NCBI GenBank assembly: GCA_025210775.1
Contig: JAOARB010000032.1
Span: forward strand, 124,001 to 188,000
Direction of reading: 5' to 3'
Length of the DNA stretch: 64,000 nt
Source: Prolixibacteraceae bacterium
Lineage (GTDB): Bacteria; Bacteroidota; Bacteroidia; Bacteroidales; Prolixibacteraceae
Part shown: one piece after another, positions 27,876-37,100 of the stretch
How the letters are laid out: each line of letters begins with the position of its first letter
Numbering within the stretch: position 1 is the first letter of the stretch
Translations under genes and position numbers: made by a program
Notes under the pieces: generated by a model
What the model saw: the letters and a program-made list of their open reading frames with translations, nothing else
Told to the model about the DNA's origin: nothing
Database searches by the model: none

Positions 27876-29003
27876 ATGAAGCATTTTAAGATTATTTTAG
27901 CAGTACTACTATTAAGTGCCTGCTCCAACATCAAAAAAGAGAATTTCGTAGAAAGAATATTAAAAGACGGAGTAGAACAAACTCAAGAATTAAAGATTGA
28001 TTTTGTCACCAAGACAGGAGAAATAGAATCACCATATTTAAATACAATTCGTTGTACTAAATTAAATTCTATCGCTTTCCCTGAAGGCAAACTAAAAAAT
28101 GCAGTAAAAGATCAAGAGATTGTTCCTTATGATCTGCTAAAAACAAAGATTGAATATGGAACACCAACATACTACACTTTATTTACAGCTTATCATTTTA
28201 TTAGAGCCTCAAGATACTACAATAATCTAATGAAAGAGTTTGTAGAACCTAAGCTGAATGAAGAAGATAAGGATATTATTGTTAGTATCGCAGAGAATAT
28301 GCCCATTGCAAACAACAACAGTAACTTTGTTTACTCTCCCAATCACGGCATCAACCCTTCATCAGTATACCATAAAGTAGGCCATAGATACGAAGCATTC
28401 TTAAGAACCCAAACGAAGGCGAAATACAAAGAAAACAGATATATCAGTATTGGTTTTATGGAATATTTTACCACCTCTTTAAATGATTCACCATTAATTT
28501 TTGAAGGGGCAGTTCCAACCATAATGGTAAGAAATGTATCTACAAAATTATCATATCCAATTAATAGAGAATTACATAACACTTATCATAGCATTCTTGA
28601 CCTGAAAAAAGCATACTCGGACACATATAAGAATGAAAATTCTACAATGCATCGTTATATTGACATCGTTCTTAAATCGAAAGAGACTCTTGAGCAATTC
28701 CTAGACACACACTCAGCTGGGATGTATATCTCTTATCCATTATGGAAGATCCGTGAAACCATTGGTGCAAAAAAAGCAGATCATCTTATCATGCATGCAT
28801 GGACCATGTTGGCAGATGAGGCAAAAAATAACACCACATTCTATCAAGCCAATAATGGAGAAGTAGTAGACAACACCATCGACTGGTATACAGTTGTTCA
28901 TGCTCTATTAAAAGCAGATCAGATAGAAAATAAAGGAGAAAATGGAGAATTAATAAAAGCCATTTTTGCCAGCATCAATCTTCCTGTTGAGCAAGTTCAG
29001 TAA
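27876..29003 (+). CDS. Lipoprotein resembling an inactive thermolysin-like metallopeptidase, paralogue 1
   Basis: The 375-residue product has a lipoprotein signal (LLLSAC, Cys16). I do not recognise a named family. By eye, landmarks of thermolysin/fungalysin-type peptidases appear in order: an AYHFIRASRYYNNLMKEF helix (105-122), YHKVGHRYEAFL (165-176) where an HExxH helix is expected, SIGFMEYFTTSL (191-202) where the third zinc ligand Glu normally lies, and HSAGMYISYPLWKIRE (279-294) then GAKKADHLIMHAWTML, like the C-terminal helical domain. The catalytic Glu is Lys167 and the third ligand position is Ile192, so it should not be an active protease. It is about three-quarters identical to the next gene. 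Likely outer-membrane or periplasmic. Confidence 0.6.
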   Translation: MKHFKIILAVLLLSACSNIKKENFVERILKDGVEQTQELKIDFVTKTGEIESPYLNTIRCTKLNSIAFPEGKLKNAVKDQEIVPYDLLKTKIEYGTPTYYTLFTAYHFIRASRYYNNLMKEFVEPKLNEEDKDIIVSIAENMPIANNNSNFVYSPNHGINPSSVYHKVGHRYEAFLRTQTKAKYKENRYISIGFMEYFTTSLNDSPLIFEGAVPTIMVRNVSTKLSYPINRELHNTYHSILDLKKAYSDTYKNENSTMHRYIDIVLKSKETLEQFLDTHSAGMYISYPLWKIRETIGAKKADHLIMHAWTMLADEAKNNTTFYQANNGEVVDNTIDWYTVVHALLKADQIENKGENGELIKAIFASINLPVEQVQ

Positions 29004-29019
29004 GATGATATACAATACT

Positions 29020-29057
29020 ATTCCACAAAAAAGAGTCGTCCTTCTTTTTTGTGGAAT
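29020..29057 (+). terminator. Terminator after lipoprotein paralogue 1
   Basis: ATTCCACAAAAAAG pairs with CTTTTTTGTGGAAT (one extra T in between). The homologous hairpin follows paralogue 2. Confidence 0.75.
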
Positions 29058-29129
29058 TAGTCTTGATGTATCTCGAAATAAAGACTTCCAAAATAATATA
29101 TCTCCAATCCTACTTCACTCTTCAAAAAA

Positions 29130-29175
29130 TTATACTCCTGTTCGACCACGATATCGCATATATTAATATCGTTTC
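29130..29175. repeat. Degenerate solo core of the MITE-like element
   Basis: The CACGATATC...AATATCGTTT palindrome with flanking TAT..TCC resembles the interior of the elements at 11080 and 11334 (CACGATATCACATC, AATATCGTTTTA). Similarity is partial and the terminal repeats are absent. Confidence 0.35.
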
Positions 29176-29537
29176 CACCTCAATGAAGTATTCTATACAA
29201 ACTCGATTCTCTATTTAAACAGAATTAAAGTATATCAAAGAGGAGCTTTCGATACGAAAACAAAGATATGATCGAAACTTTCAAAAAAGAAGGGAAATGA
29301 CCCCCACCTTAATTACCCTCTATGAATCAATCTATTATCTAAATGTCATACTATTACCCTCATAACAGGTAACATAGACACACATACCCCTAATTACACT
29401 TTGTTTAATATTAGTTTTATTAATTTAACGTTTTTAATTTCATTTGCAAAGAACAAAACTACCCTACCGAAGCATAATCCCGAGCACATTTTATATTAAA
29501 ATGCTATTTGTAAATTAGAAAGAATCAAAGTAAAAGG

Positions 29538-30665
29538 ATGAAGCAATTAACATTTATTTTAGTGGCACTAATACTTAGTGCATGTTCCAATATTAAGAAA
29601 CAAAAATTCACAGAAAGGATTATAAAAGATGGAGTAGAGTATACCCAAGAGGTAAAAATAGATTTCGTTACAGAAACAGGAGAAATAGATTCTCCATATT
29701 TAAATTCGATACATTGTACAAAATTAAATTCGATTTCATTCCCTGAAAACAAACTACAGAATGCCGTCAAAGACCAAGAGGTTATTCCTTATGATCTAAC
29801 AAAATCAGACATTAAATCAGGGACGGCATCATATTATGCAATATTTACAGCTTATCATTTTATTCAAGCCTCGGAATACTACAATAATCTAATGAAGGAA
29901 TTTGTAGAGCCAAATATTAAAGATAAGGATAAAAATATAACTGTAAGTATTGCAGACCAGATGCCAATTGCAAATAACAATAGTCATTTTGTTTACTCTC
30001 AAAAGGGTAAGATCTCACCATCTCCTATCTATCACAAAGTAGGCCATAGATATGAAGCCTTTTTACGAGAATATACCAAAGCTAAATATCAAAAAAATAG
30101 ATATATCAGCATTGGTTTTATGGAATATTTTACAACATCATTAAACAACTCTCCATTAATTTTCGAAGGAGAAGTTCCACCATTGATGGTAAGAGATGTC
30201 TCGATAAAATTATCATATCCTATTAATACCGAATATTGCAATACTTACAGAAGCATCTTAGATCTAAAAGAAGCATATTCTGACATATACAAGGATGAGA
30301 ATTCAACAATGCATCATTATATTGATATTGTTCTTAAATCCAAAGAGACACTAAAATATCTGTTAGACACCCATTCAGCTGGAATGTATATCTCTTATCC
30401 ATTATGGAAAATTCGAGAAACCATTGGAGCGAAAAAAGCGGATCATCTTATCATGCATGCATGGACCATGTTAGCAGATGAAGCAAAGAACAATACTAAT
30501 TTCTATGAAGCAAATAATGGAGAAAACGTAGATGATACAATCGATTGGTATACGGTTGTTCACGCACTGTTAAAGGCAGATCAAATAGATCATAATGGTG
30601 AAAATAAAGAACTAATTAGAACGATTTTCACAAGTATCAACCTTCCTGTTGAACGTGTTCAGTAG
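29538..30665 (+). CDS. Lipoprotein resembling an inactive thermolysin-like metallopeptidase, paralogue 2
   Basis: It has 375 residues, exactly the length of paralogue 1, with no indels visible. The lipobox LILSAC places Cys16. The YHKVGHRYEAFL segment, SIGFMEYFTTSL and the block from HSAGMYISYPLW to MLADEAKNNT are unchanged, whereas the N-terminal third, the 120-165 region and the tail vary. Retention of the Lys-for-Glu and Ile-for-Glu changes in both copies argues that the degenerate site is an old, selected feature and not decay. It has its own promoter-like region and terminator. Confidence 0.6.
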   Translation: MKQLTFILVALILSACSNIKKQKFTERIIKDGVEYTQEVKIDFVTETGEIDSPYLNSIHCTKLNSISFPENKLQNAVKDQEVIPYDLTKSDIKSGTASYYAIFTAYHFIQASEYYNNLMKEFVEPNIKDKDKNITVSIADQMPIANNNSHFVYSQKGKISPSPIYHKVGHRYEAFLREYTKAKYQKNRYISIGFMEYFTTSLNNSPLIFEGEVPPLMVRDVSIKLSYPINTEYCNTYRSILDLKEAYSDIYKDENSTMHHYIDIVLKSKETLKYLLDTHSAGMYISYPLWKIRETIGAKKADHLIMHAWTMLADEAKNNTNFYEANNGENVDDTIDWYTVVHALLKADQIDHNGENKELIRTIFTSINLPVERVQ

Positions 30666-30683
30666 GATTCTACATAGTTTACG

Positions 30684-30720
30684 ATTCCACAAGAAAGTGT
30701 TTTTGCGCTTTTTGTGGAAT
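30684..30720 (+). terminator. Terminator after lipoprotein paralogue 2
   Basis: ATTCCACAAGAAAG pairs with CTTTTTGTGGAAT, homologous to the hairpin at 29020-29057. Confidence 0.75.
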
Positions 30721-30792
30721 TCGTTGTAAAAAGTTTCTATTTATAAATGACTAATTTAGGCAACATAAATATAAACATTACAACGATCCATA

Positions 30793-31995
30793 ATGAAGAA
30801 AGTTATTATATTTCTACTACTCAGCACTCTCTTTAGTTGTACCTATGAGTCTACAACTATCACAACCAAAGAGACGACAACAACCATTACGTATCCAGCT
30901 CCAAAATATAAAGAGACCATCATTGTCTATATGGCTGCAGACAACAATTTAAGTGATGTTGCATTTCCCAACATTAGGGAGATGATTCGAGGCCTAAAAG
31001 AAGATGCAAATCTCGTAGTCTTTTTAGATTATAGGAACTATCAAAGAAGAAAGTCATATCTATATAACTTTAACAACCCAAACATTACAGATTTATCCGA
31101 ACATATTGTTAAAGAATACGAGGATTTCAACTCTACTAGCCCCACTAAATTTCAAGAAATACTTAATGAAGTTATAGAAAAATATCCATCAGAATCGTAC
31201 GGACTAATATTATGGTCACATGCCGATGGATGGCGTCCACGAATAAGATCAACAAGAAAGTCTTTTGGAGACGATCATGGAATGGCAATGAATATAGATG
31301 AATTACACCAATCGCTAGAGTCAGTGTTAGACAACAACGAGATAGAGAAATTTAATTTCATACTATTCGATGCCTGTTTGATGGGAGGAGTAGAAATCGT
31401 TTCTGAACTCAAAGAGGTGTCTGAATATATTGTTGCATCTCCAGCAGAAGTTCCAGAGAAAGGCTTCCCTTATACCACTACCTTTGCTGCACTAACCAAC
31501 TATTCAGAACCCAAAGAAGTTAGATTAGAGAATGCTTGTAGGGCTTTTATGACTTACTATAGTAATCTAGATGATGGAGACAGAACAGGTACAATAGCTC
31601 TATATAAAACGTCTTATATGGCTCAATTAGAACACAAAATGAAAGAAGTGATTCAACATTACGACTTAACATCCAAAAGAGTCTATTCCGACAATCTACA
31701 AAGACTGTCATTAGATGAAGACTATTTTGATTTTATGGATATGATTGAACAACACTTCACGACTTCAGAACAACAACAGATTGGTGAAATAGTAGAGAAA
31801 CTGATTCTATATAAAGGGAATACCCCAACCCTATTTTATGATGAGATTGTATTAGATAAATATTGTGGTATAACCATTTATGTTCCTACCCGTGAAAAGT
31901 ATCTTCTAGCTCCTCGTTTCTATGGAAGTCAATGGGCAAAGAACTCATTTTACCAAAAGCTTATTGAAAACACATTCAACGTATATCAAAACTAA
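30793..31995 (+). CDS. Clostripain-family (C11) cysteine peptidase lipoprotein
   Basis: The 400-residue product begins with a lipoprotein signal (TLFSC, Cys16) and a Thr-rich spacer. The C11 fold is marked by ETIIVYMAADNNL (41-53), catalytic His143 in LILWSHADGW and catalytic Cys195 in LFDACLMGG, the clan CD dyad also used by gingipains. Members cleave after basic residues. It should be anchored in the outer membrane or periplasm. It lies beside the paired lipoproteins and 2.2 kb upstream of a C25 protease. No interdomain self-cleavage site could be assigned. Confidence 0.9.
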   Translation: MKKVIIFLLLSTLFSCTYESTTITTKETTTTITYPAPKYKETIIVYMAADNNLSDVAFPNIREMIRGLKEDANLVVFLDYRNYQRRKSYLYNFNNPNITDLSEHIVKEYEDFNSTSPTKFQEILNEVIEKYPSESYGLILWSHADGWRPRIRSTRKSFGDDHGMAMNIDELHQSLESVLDNNEIEKFNFILFDACLMGGVEIVSELKEVSEYIVASPAEVPEKGFPYTTTFAALTNYSEPKEVRLENACRAFMTYYSNLDDGDRTGTIALYKTSYMAQLEHKMKEVIQHYDLTSKRVYSDNLQRLSLDEDYFDFMDMIEQHFTTSEQQQIGEIVEKLILYKGNTPTLFYDEIVLDKYCGITIYVPTREKYLLAPRFYGSQWAKNSFYQKLIENTFNVYQN

Positions 31996-32080
31996 AATGT
32001 GAATTGCCTCCAAGTTAAATGCAATACAATGTCAAATCCAATACCGAGATAGGTGTAAAATAATACTTTCCACCATACTT

Positions 32081-32203
32081 CCTCCATGGTTTGTCCATGG
32101 TTGCTCCATGGTTTCTCCATCGAAAACCCCAAAATCGATGGACAAACCATGGACGAACCATGGAGGAACCATGGACAAACCATGGACAAACCATGGACAA
32201 ACC
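32081..32203. repeat. CCATGG 11-bp-unit palindromic element, long copy
   Basis: Left arm: three CCATGG-plus-5 units (spacers TTTGT, TTGCT, TTTCT). Centre: CCATCG and CGATGG around an A/C loop. Right arm: five ACAAACCATGG-type units and a partial one. The arms are mutual reverse complements, so the whole 123 bases can form a long hairpin. Every apparent ORF across it is repeat-encoded. Confidence 0.8.
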
Positions 32204-32438
32204 TCCTTTCAATCCCATATCGGGACACCTTTTTATCGTGTTTCAGACTATCATAATATATACAAAACTACATCTTTTCTAGCGTTATCTTCAGGCTAAC
32301 GATATTATGTTAATCCTCTGTCTACCAATGGCTAAACATAAGTAACTTTTCCATCATTGAATTTATATGAATTCATTTTTTTTTGTTAACTTGATTCCAA
32401 ATTCATATAAATAATGAATTAACAATACCTAGAAACCT
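32204..32438. other. AT-rich spacer before the GT2 gene
   Basis: No gene is visible. TTTATATGAATT occurs at about 32361 and again in reverse complement about 40 bases later (AATTCATATAAA), flanking a T-run, so a loose hairpin is possible. Confidence 0.35.
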
Positions 32439-32468
32439 TTGCATACGCAACTTAATTTGAGATACGAT

Positions 32469-33239
32469 ATGAGCACAATCCCCCAAAAAACTTCATATCT
32501 AACGGTCATCGTTCCCGTTTACAATGAAGAAGAAAGTCTACCACGTGTATTCAGCAAATTATCTGAATTTATAAACCTATCTACAAAAAGTGTTAATATT
32601 CTTTTTGTGAATGATGGATCAACAGACAACAGCTTGCAATTAATAGAACAGATTTGCAATAAGAATGGTGAATTTCACTTTATCTCACTATATAAAAATC
32701 AAGGACTAAGTACCGCATTAAAAGCAGGTATAGACATAATAGAATCGCCTTTTATCGGATATATTGATGCCGATCTACAGACTTCACCAATGGATTTTAA
32801 TAAGTTGCTTGATTATTGCGAATCCTATGAATTGGTTACAGGGATACGTCAAGATAGACAAGACTCAAACACCAAAGTGATCTCATCAAGAATAGCCAAT
32901 AAACTTAGAAGATGGGTTACCAATGATGGTGTATCAGATACGGGATGTCCATTAAAGATAATCCAAAAGGACAGTGCAAAAAGAATCCCATTCTTTAAAG
33001 GAATGCATCGCTTTCTTCCCGCCTTAGTATTACTACAAGAAGGAAACGTTAAAGAAGTCCCCGTATCTCATTTTGAGAGAATAGAGGGAGAAGCGAAATA
33101 CCATCTATGGAATAGACTCTTAGGTCCTTTTGCAGATCTTATCGCGTTCTCTTGGATCAAACGAAGATATATTAACTACACTATCGAAAAGAGTGACCAA
33201 CTAACCTTACACCACACGCATGCTTCAGACGCTATATAA
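32469..33239 (+). CDS. Family 2 glycosyltransferase (polyprenyl-phosphate sugar synthase-like)
   Basis: The 256-residue protein has the GT-A nucleotide-sugar fold: TVIVPVYNEEESLPRV, LFVNDGSTDNSL, GLSTALKAGID and the metal/sugar site DADLQTSP. It resembles DPM1/ArnC-type enzymes that load a sugar onto undecaprenyl phosphate. I start at the ATG at 32469 (MSTIPQ); a frame ten codons longer begins at 32439. It overlaps the next gene by 20 bases. With the LAB_N partner it probably makes a lipid-linked sugar for lipid A or surface glycan modification. Confidence 0.85.
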   Translation: MSTIPQKTSYLTVIVPVYNEEESLPRVFSKLSEFINLSTKSVNILFVNDGSTDNSLQLIEQICNKNGEFHFISLYKNQGLSTALKAGIDIIESPFIGYIDADLQTSPMDFNKLLDYCESYELVTGIRQDRQDSNTKVISSRIANKLRRWVTNDGVSDTGCPLKIIQKDSAKRIPFFKGMHRFLPALVLLQEGNVKEVPVSHFERIEGEAKYHLWNRLLGPFADLIAFSWIKRRYINYTIEKSDQLTLHHTHASDAI

Positions 33240-33894
33240 TATAATTGCACAAGATCAATGGTATGTATTTGCCATTGGTCTTTTAGGCAATATCCTGTTC
33301 TCTTCCAGACTACTTATACAGTGGCTTCTCTCAGAGAAGAGTGGGAAATCAGAATCTCCTCTTATTTTCTGGCAAATTAGCTTATTGGCTTCCGTCACAT
33401 TTTTAATTTATGGAATATTTAGAAAAGATCTGGCGATTGTCCTAGGACAACTAATGGTATATTTTATCTATATCCGTAATATTCAACTCCATCAGAGTTG
33501 GAAAAAAATACCAAAGATATTAAGGATCATCACACTCATCGCTCCTTTTATCATTATCAGCTACATCTCTTGGTTTAATAACACTTTGTTTCAATCGATC
33601 ATCTCAAATGACCAGATTCCCATGATACTTCTGATATGGGGAAGCATAGGACAAATCATTTTTGTTTTCCGTTTTTTTTATCAATGGATTATATCGGAAG
33701 AGGAAGGGAAATCAATACTGCCTCTTGGGTTTTGGATCATAAGCCTCATCGGGTCGATGATTATTATATCCTATGCCATTTTTAGAAAAGACATCAACCT
33801 ACTTCTAGGACAACTTGCAGGAGCATTTGTCTATTCACGAAACATCATTATACATGTTCGAGGTAAAGGACTTTTTCAAGTAAAAACAAAATAA
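33220..33894 (+). CDS. Membrane protein with two lipid-A-biosynthesis N-terminal (LAB_N) domains
   Basis: The 224-residue protein has two tandem copies of the same small membrane domain. Copy 1 runs from FSSRLLIQWLLSEKSGKS to GQLMVYFIYIRN and copy 2 from FVFRFFYQWIISEEEGKS to GQLAGAFVYSRN. Each repeats the pattern R-x-x-x-Q-W-x-x-S-E...GKS...FW...FRKD...GQL. LAB_N is the N-terminal domain of some LpxB proteins and occurs alone next to GT2 genes. Overlap with the GT2 frame implies coupled translation and a shared membrane complex. Confidence 0.85.
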   Translation: MLQTLYNIIAQDQWYVFAIGLLGNILFSSRLLIQWLLSEKSGKSESPLIFWQISLLASVTFLIYGIFRKDLAIVLGQLMVYFIYIRNIQLHQSWKKIPKILRIITLIAPFIIISYISWFNNTLFQSIISNDQIPMILLIWGSIGQIIFVFRFFYQWIISEEEGKSILPLGFWIISLIGSMIIISYAIFRKDINLLLGQLAGAFVYSRNIIIHVRGKGLFQVKTK

Positions 33895-33911
33895 GATCTA
33901 ACCTCATGCTT

Positions 33912-33943
33912 AAAAGAGAGATAACTATAGTGATCTCTCTTTG
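33912..33943 (+). terminator. Terminator of the GT2/LAB_N operon
   Basis: AAAGAGAGAT pairs with ATCTCTCTTT around an 11-base loop. The U-tract is short, so it may be weak. Confidence 0.6.
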
Positions 33944-34199
33944 TATTTCTTCAAATGGATAACGATACAACCGATTGTACAATCAATATTAAATATTTAT
34001 TTGACCCCTAAATTGAATTAAAAAGGATAGTAATCCATTGATTGATTGCATAGAAGCTTTTCTAAAGTAGATCACAAAATATATCTATTAGACATAAAAG
34101 TTTTAGATATCACACATTATGTTTAAATATATTTAATATTTTTAACACAGAAAAAGCTTTTGCCTATCACACTAGTTACGATACTAATCAATCATTTAC
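33944..34199. other. Leader region of the C25 protease gene
   Basis: About 255 AT-rich bases without ORF or repeat. No convincing TAnnTTTG box was found. Confidence 0.4.
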
Positions 34200-37100
34200 A
34201 TGAATAATATATACATATTAATACTATTGCTATTTTCAATTAGCTTAAATAGTTATGGCCAAGATGGGTATTTAACGGCCAAAAGACGAAAAAGTTATAG
34301 TTCGTCGATAAACAATACTCCTACCATTAGTCATAATCTAAAGAATGACAAATCTATAGTAGAGATCGATCTTAGCTCTTGTAAATACCATAAGAAAGAG
34401 TTTAAAGAGGATGGTAATTGGATGTTCTTACAACTTAAAGGATTCCCATATATTCACCAAGCAGGAGCACCAGCGATTCCTACAAAACAGTTTATATATG
34501 AAGTAGAAGGGGAATACGATCTTGAAGTGAAAGAGGGAAGTTATGTAACCCATAATAATATATTGGTGCACCCTGTTAAAGAAGATGATATCGATACGGA
34601 AGGGGTTCCCAACAAGCCATATTATATTAATAAAGAGATCTATGCTACAGATGCTTTCTTTCCAAAACATAGCGTGGAAATCCAGAATGTACAAAAAGCA
34701 AGTGGTAGAACTTATGTGACAGTAAGAATAAGTCCGATTCAATACAATCCTGTCACAAAAGAACTTCGCATCTTCTCTCACCTATCATACACTTTGAAAG
34801 GAGTCAAAAATCCGAATCATTCAAAAAAGAGAAAAGAGTCAAATATAAATGATCAACCGGATAATTATTTAATTGTAACTGTTGATAAATATAAAGAAGC
34901 CGCAGAGGAGTTAGCGAAATGGAAAGCGTTACAAGGGTTCAAAGTAGAGATTGAGTCAAGACAATCATGGGAAGCCGCAGATGTAAAAAAGGTCATCCAT
35001 GACAAGTATAATACACTTCCTTCTCATCTACAATATTTCTTGATTATGGGAGATCACGAAGATGTTCCTGGGGAGTTATATAAAAAAACATATGCAGGTA
35101 ATGTTACAGAATATGCCTCTGATCTATATTATTCTTGTATGGATGGAGAAGATGATTATACAGCAGATATAGCTCATGGACGTATCTCTTGCCGTAGTTA
35201 TCAAGAGGCTACAACTATTGTTAATAAGATCATTAAATATGAAAAGACTCCGATAAATAATCCTAACTTTTATCGAACAGCTCTTTGTTGTGCACAATTT
35301 CAAGATGTAGCAGACAGTGAAGCACCAGACGGGGAGGCAGCACGTAGATTCTGTCAGACTAGTGAAGAAGTTCGTGATTATCTGACAGGAGAACAAAACT
35401 ATTTTGTAAACCGTGTCTACTATACGGATCCTGGTAATACTCCTATGAAATGGAATAATGGATCTTTTGGAGACGGTTCTCTTATCCCAGAAGAGTTACG
35501 TCGTAAGAATGGCTTCAACTGGGATGGAGATGCAGCAGATATTAAAAGAGAAATAGAAGACGGACGTTTCTTTATACTTCACCGTGACCATGGATATATG
35601 GGGGGTAGTGGATGGGCTCATCCTCGCTTTGTATCGAGAGACGTGGATAACCTTGAAAATGGAGATCTACTTCCAGTTGTTTTCTCGATGAACTGTCATA
35701 CGGGTGAATTTAAATTACCAGAATGCTTTGCAGAGAAATTTGTTAAGAACCCAAAAGGTGGAGCGATTGGGGTGATTGCAGCATCAAACTTTAGCTTTAG
35801 TGGTTATAATGATGCGCTAACTGCTGGGATGATTGATGCTCTATGGAGTAATCCTGGTTTGACACCACAAATAGGTCATTTTATTGGAAATGGAGAAAAA
35901 CCAGGCCATCTAGATGGAGTCGAAAGAATGGGAGATGTTCTTAACCAAGGACTCCTTAGAATGCAAGAGACTTATTATAGTGGAGGACAGAGTGATATAT
36001 ACACACACCGTCTTTTCCATTATTTTGGCGATCCAACCATGAAGATGTGGACACGACAGCCATCAGTGATAAGTGCAGAGATACCCGAACAAATCAATAT
36101 GGATAGTAAAACACTTACGATCAGCAATATTGAGAACACGTCACTCACTTTTACTCTCGTACAAAATGGAGAGATCATTAGCTATACGAAAAAAGAAGCG
36201 AACACCAATCAAGTGACATTAAAGTTTAATAATATATCTCCTGAATATCCTCTATATATTGGTGTGTTTGGTACCAATAAGATTCCAACTGTAAAAGAGC
36301 TATTTATAGAAGGGAATAACCATAAACCAATTGCTGATTTTATCTATAGTAGAAGTAGTGATTCATATCAGGATGACAACAATCCTATCACCTTTATCTT
36401 TTCAAATAAATCAACATATATTCCGAAATCTTATCGATGGACATTCACTCCTAATAATGTAAAATATATTGATGAAACATCTGAAACTTCAACCAATCCT
36501 AAAGTTCAATTTCTAGAATCAGGGACATATGAAGTTTCTCTTACGGCAACCAATAATAACGGTAACGACACAAAGACATTGGCAAGCCCTATTCATATTG
36601 AATCGGTGAAAGCCTGCTGTTTACCAACATTAGGAAATAACTATAATAAGATATTAAATTTTAACATCTCTAATTTAGATATCGCAAGCACCAATAAAGG
36701 ATGGGAAGATGACCCTTACAACTCTAATATATCACAAGGAGTAGCAATTCTTAAAAAAGGAGAAAGAACCCCTTTTACTATAGATGTAGACGCAAGAAGT
36801 TCAAACTATTCAATCCATATTGACCTAAACAATGATGGACAGTTTAGTGAGGACGAACAACTATTTGAAACAACAGACAGTAAAGGTGTGGAAGGAAGCA
36901 CTGTTCAGGGAGAGATTACCATCCCTAATAATATTGCGAAAGACAAATGTAATATTCCTTTACGTCTAAGAATTTCACAATATACTGCATGGTCAAAAAC
37001 AGGTCCTTGTGAAAAAAGAGATTGGGGACAAACACAAGATTACGGTATTGTGATCAGAGATGGACAGGCAACTCCTGTGATCGAATCAATATCCAATACA

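Larger units (their letters stand above)
27664..29057 (+). repeat. Tandem duplication, unit 1 (promoter-gene-terminator)
   Basis: About 1.39 kb direct repeat of 29328-30720, including about 210 bases upstream (shared AAATGTCATACTATTAC and ACGTTTTTAA), a 375-codon lipoprotein gene and a homologous terminator. Confidence 0.85.
29328..30720 (+). repeat. Tandem duplication, unit 2 (promoter-gene-terminator)
   Basis: Direct repeat of 27664-29057 with the same upstream motifs and the same spacing to the ATG (about 210 bases). The two units are separated by about 270 bases of unrelated AT-rich sequence. Confidence 0.85.

Noticed and set aside
32081..32203. CRISPR-like array
   Set aside because: Units are 11 bases with no unique spacers, and they invert across a centre; no cas gene is near.
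31992..32299. Overlapping ORFs of 60-80 codons on both strands with repeated Trp-Phe-His-Gly or Asn-His-Gly peptides
   Set aside because: They are translations of the CCATGG tandem repeat in several frames; none has a plausible start context or family match.
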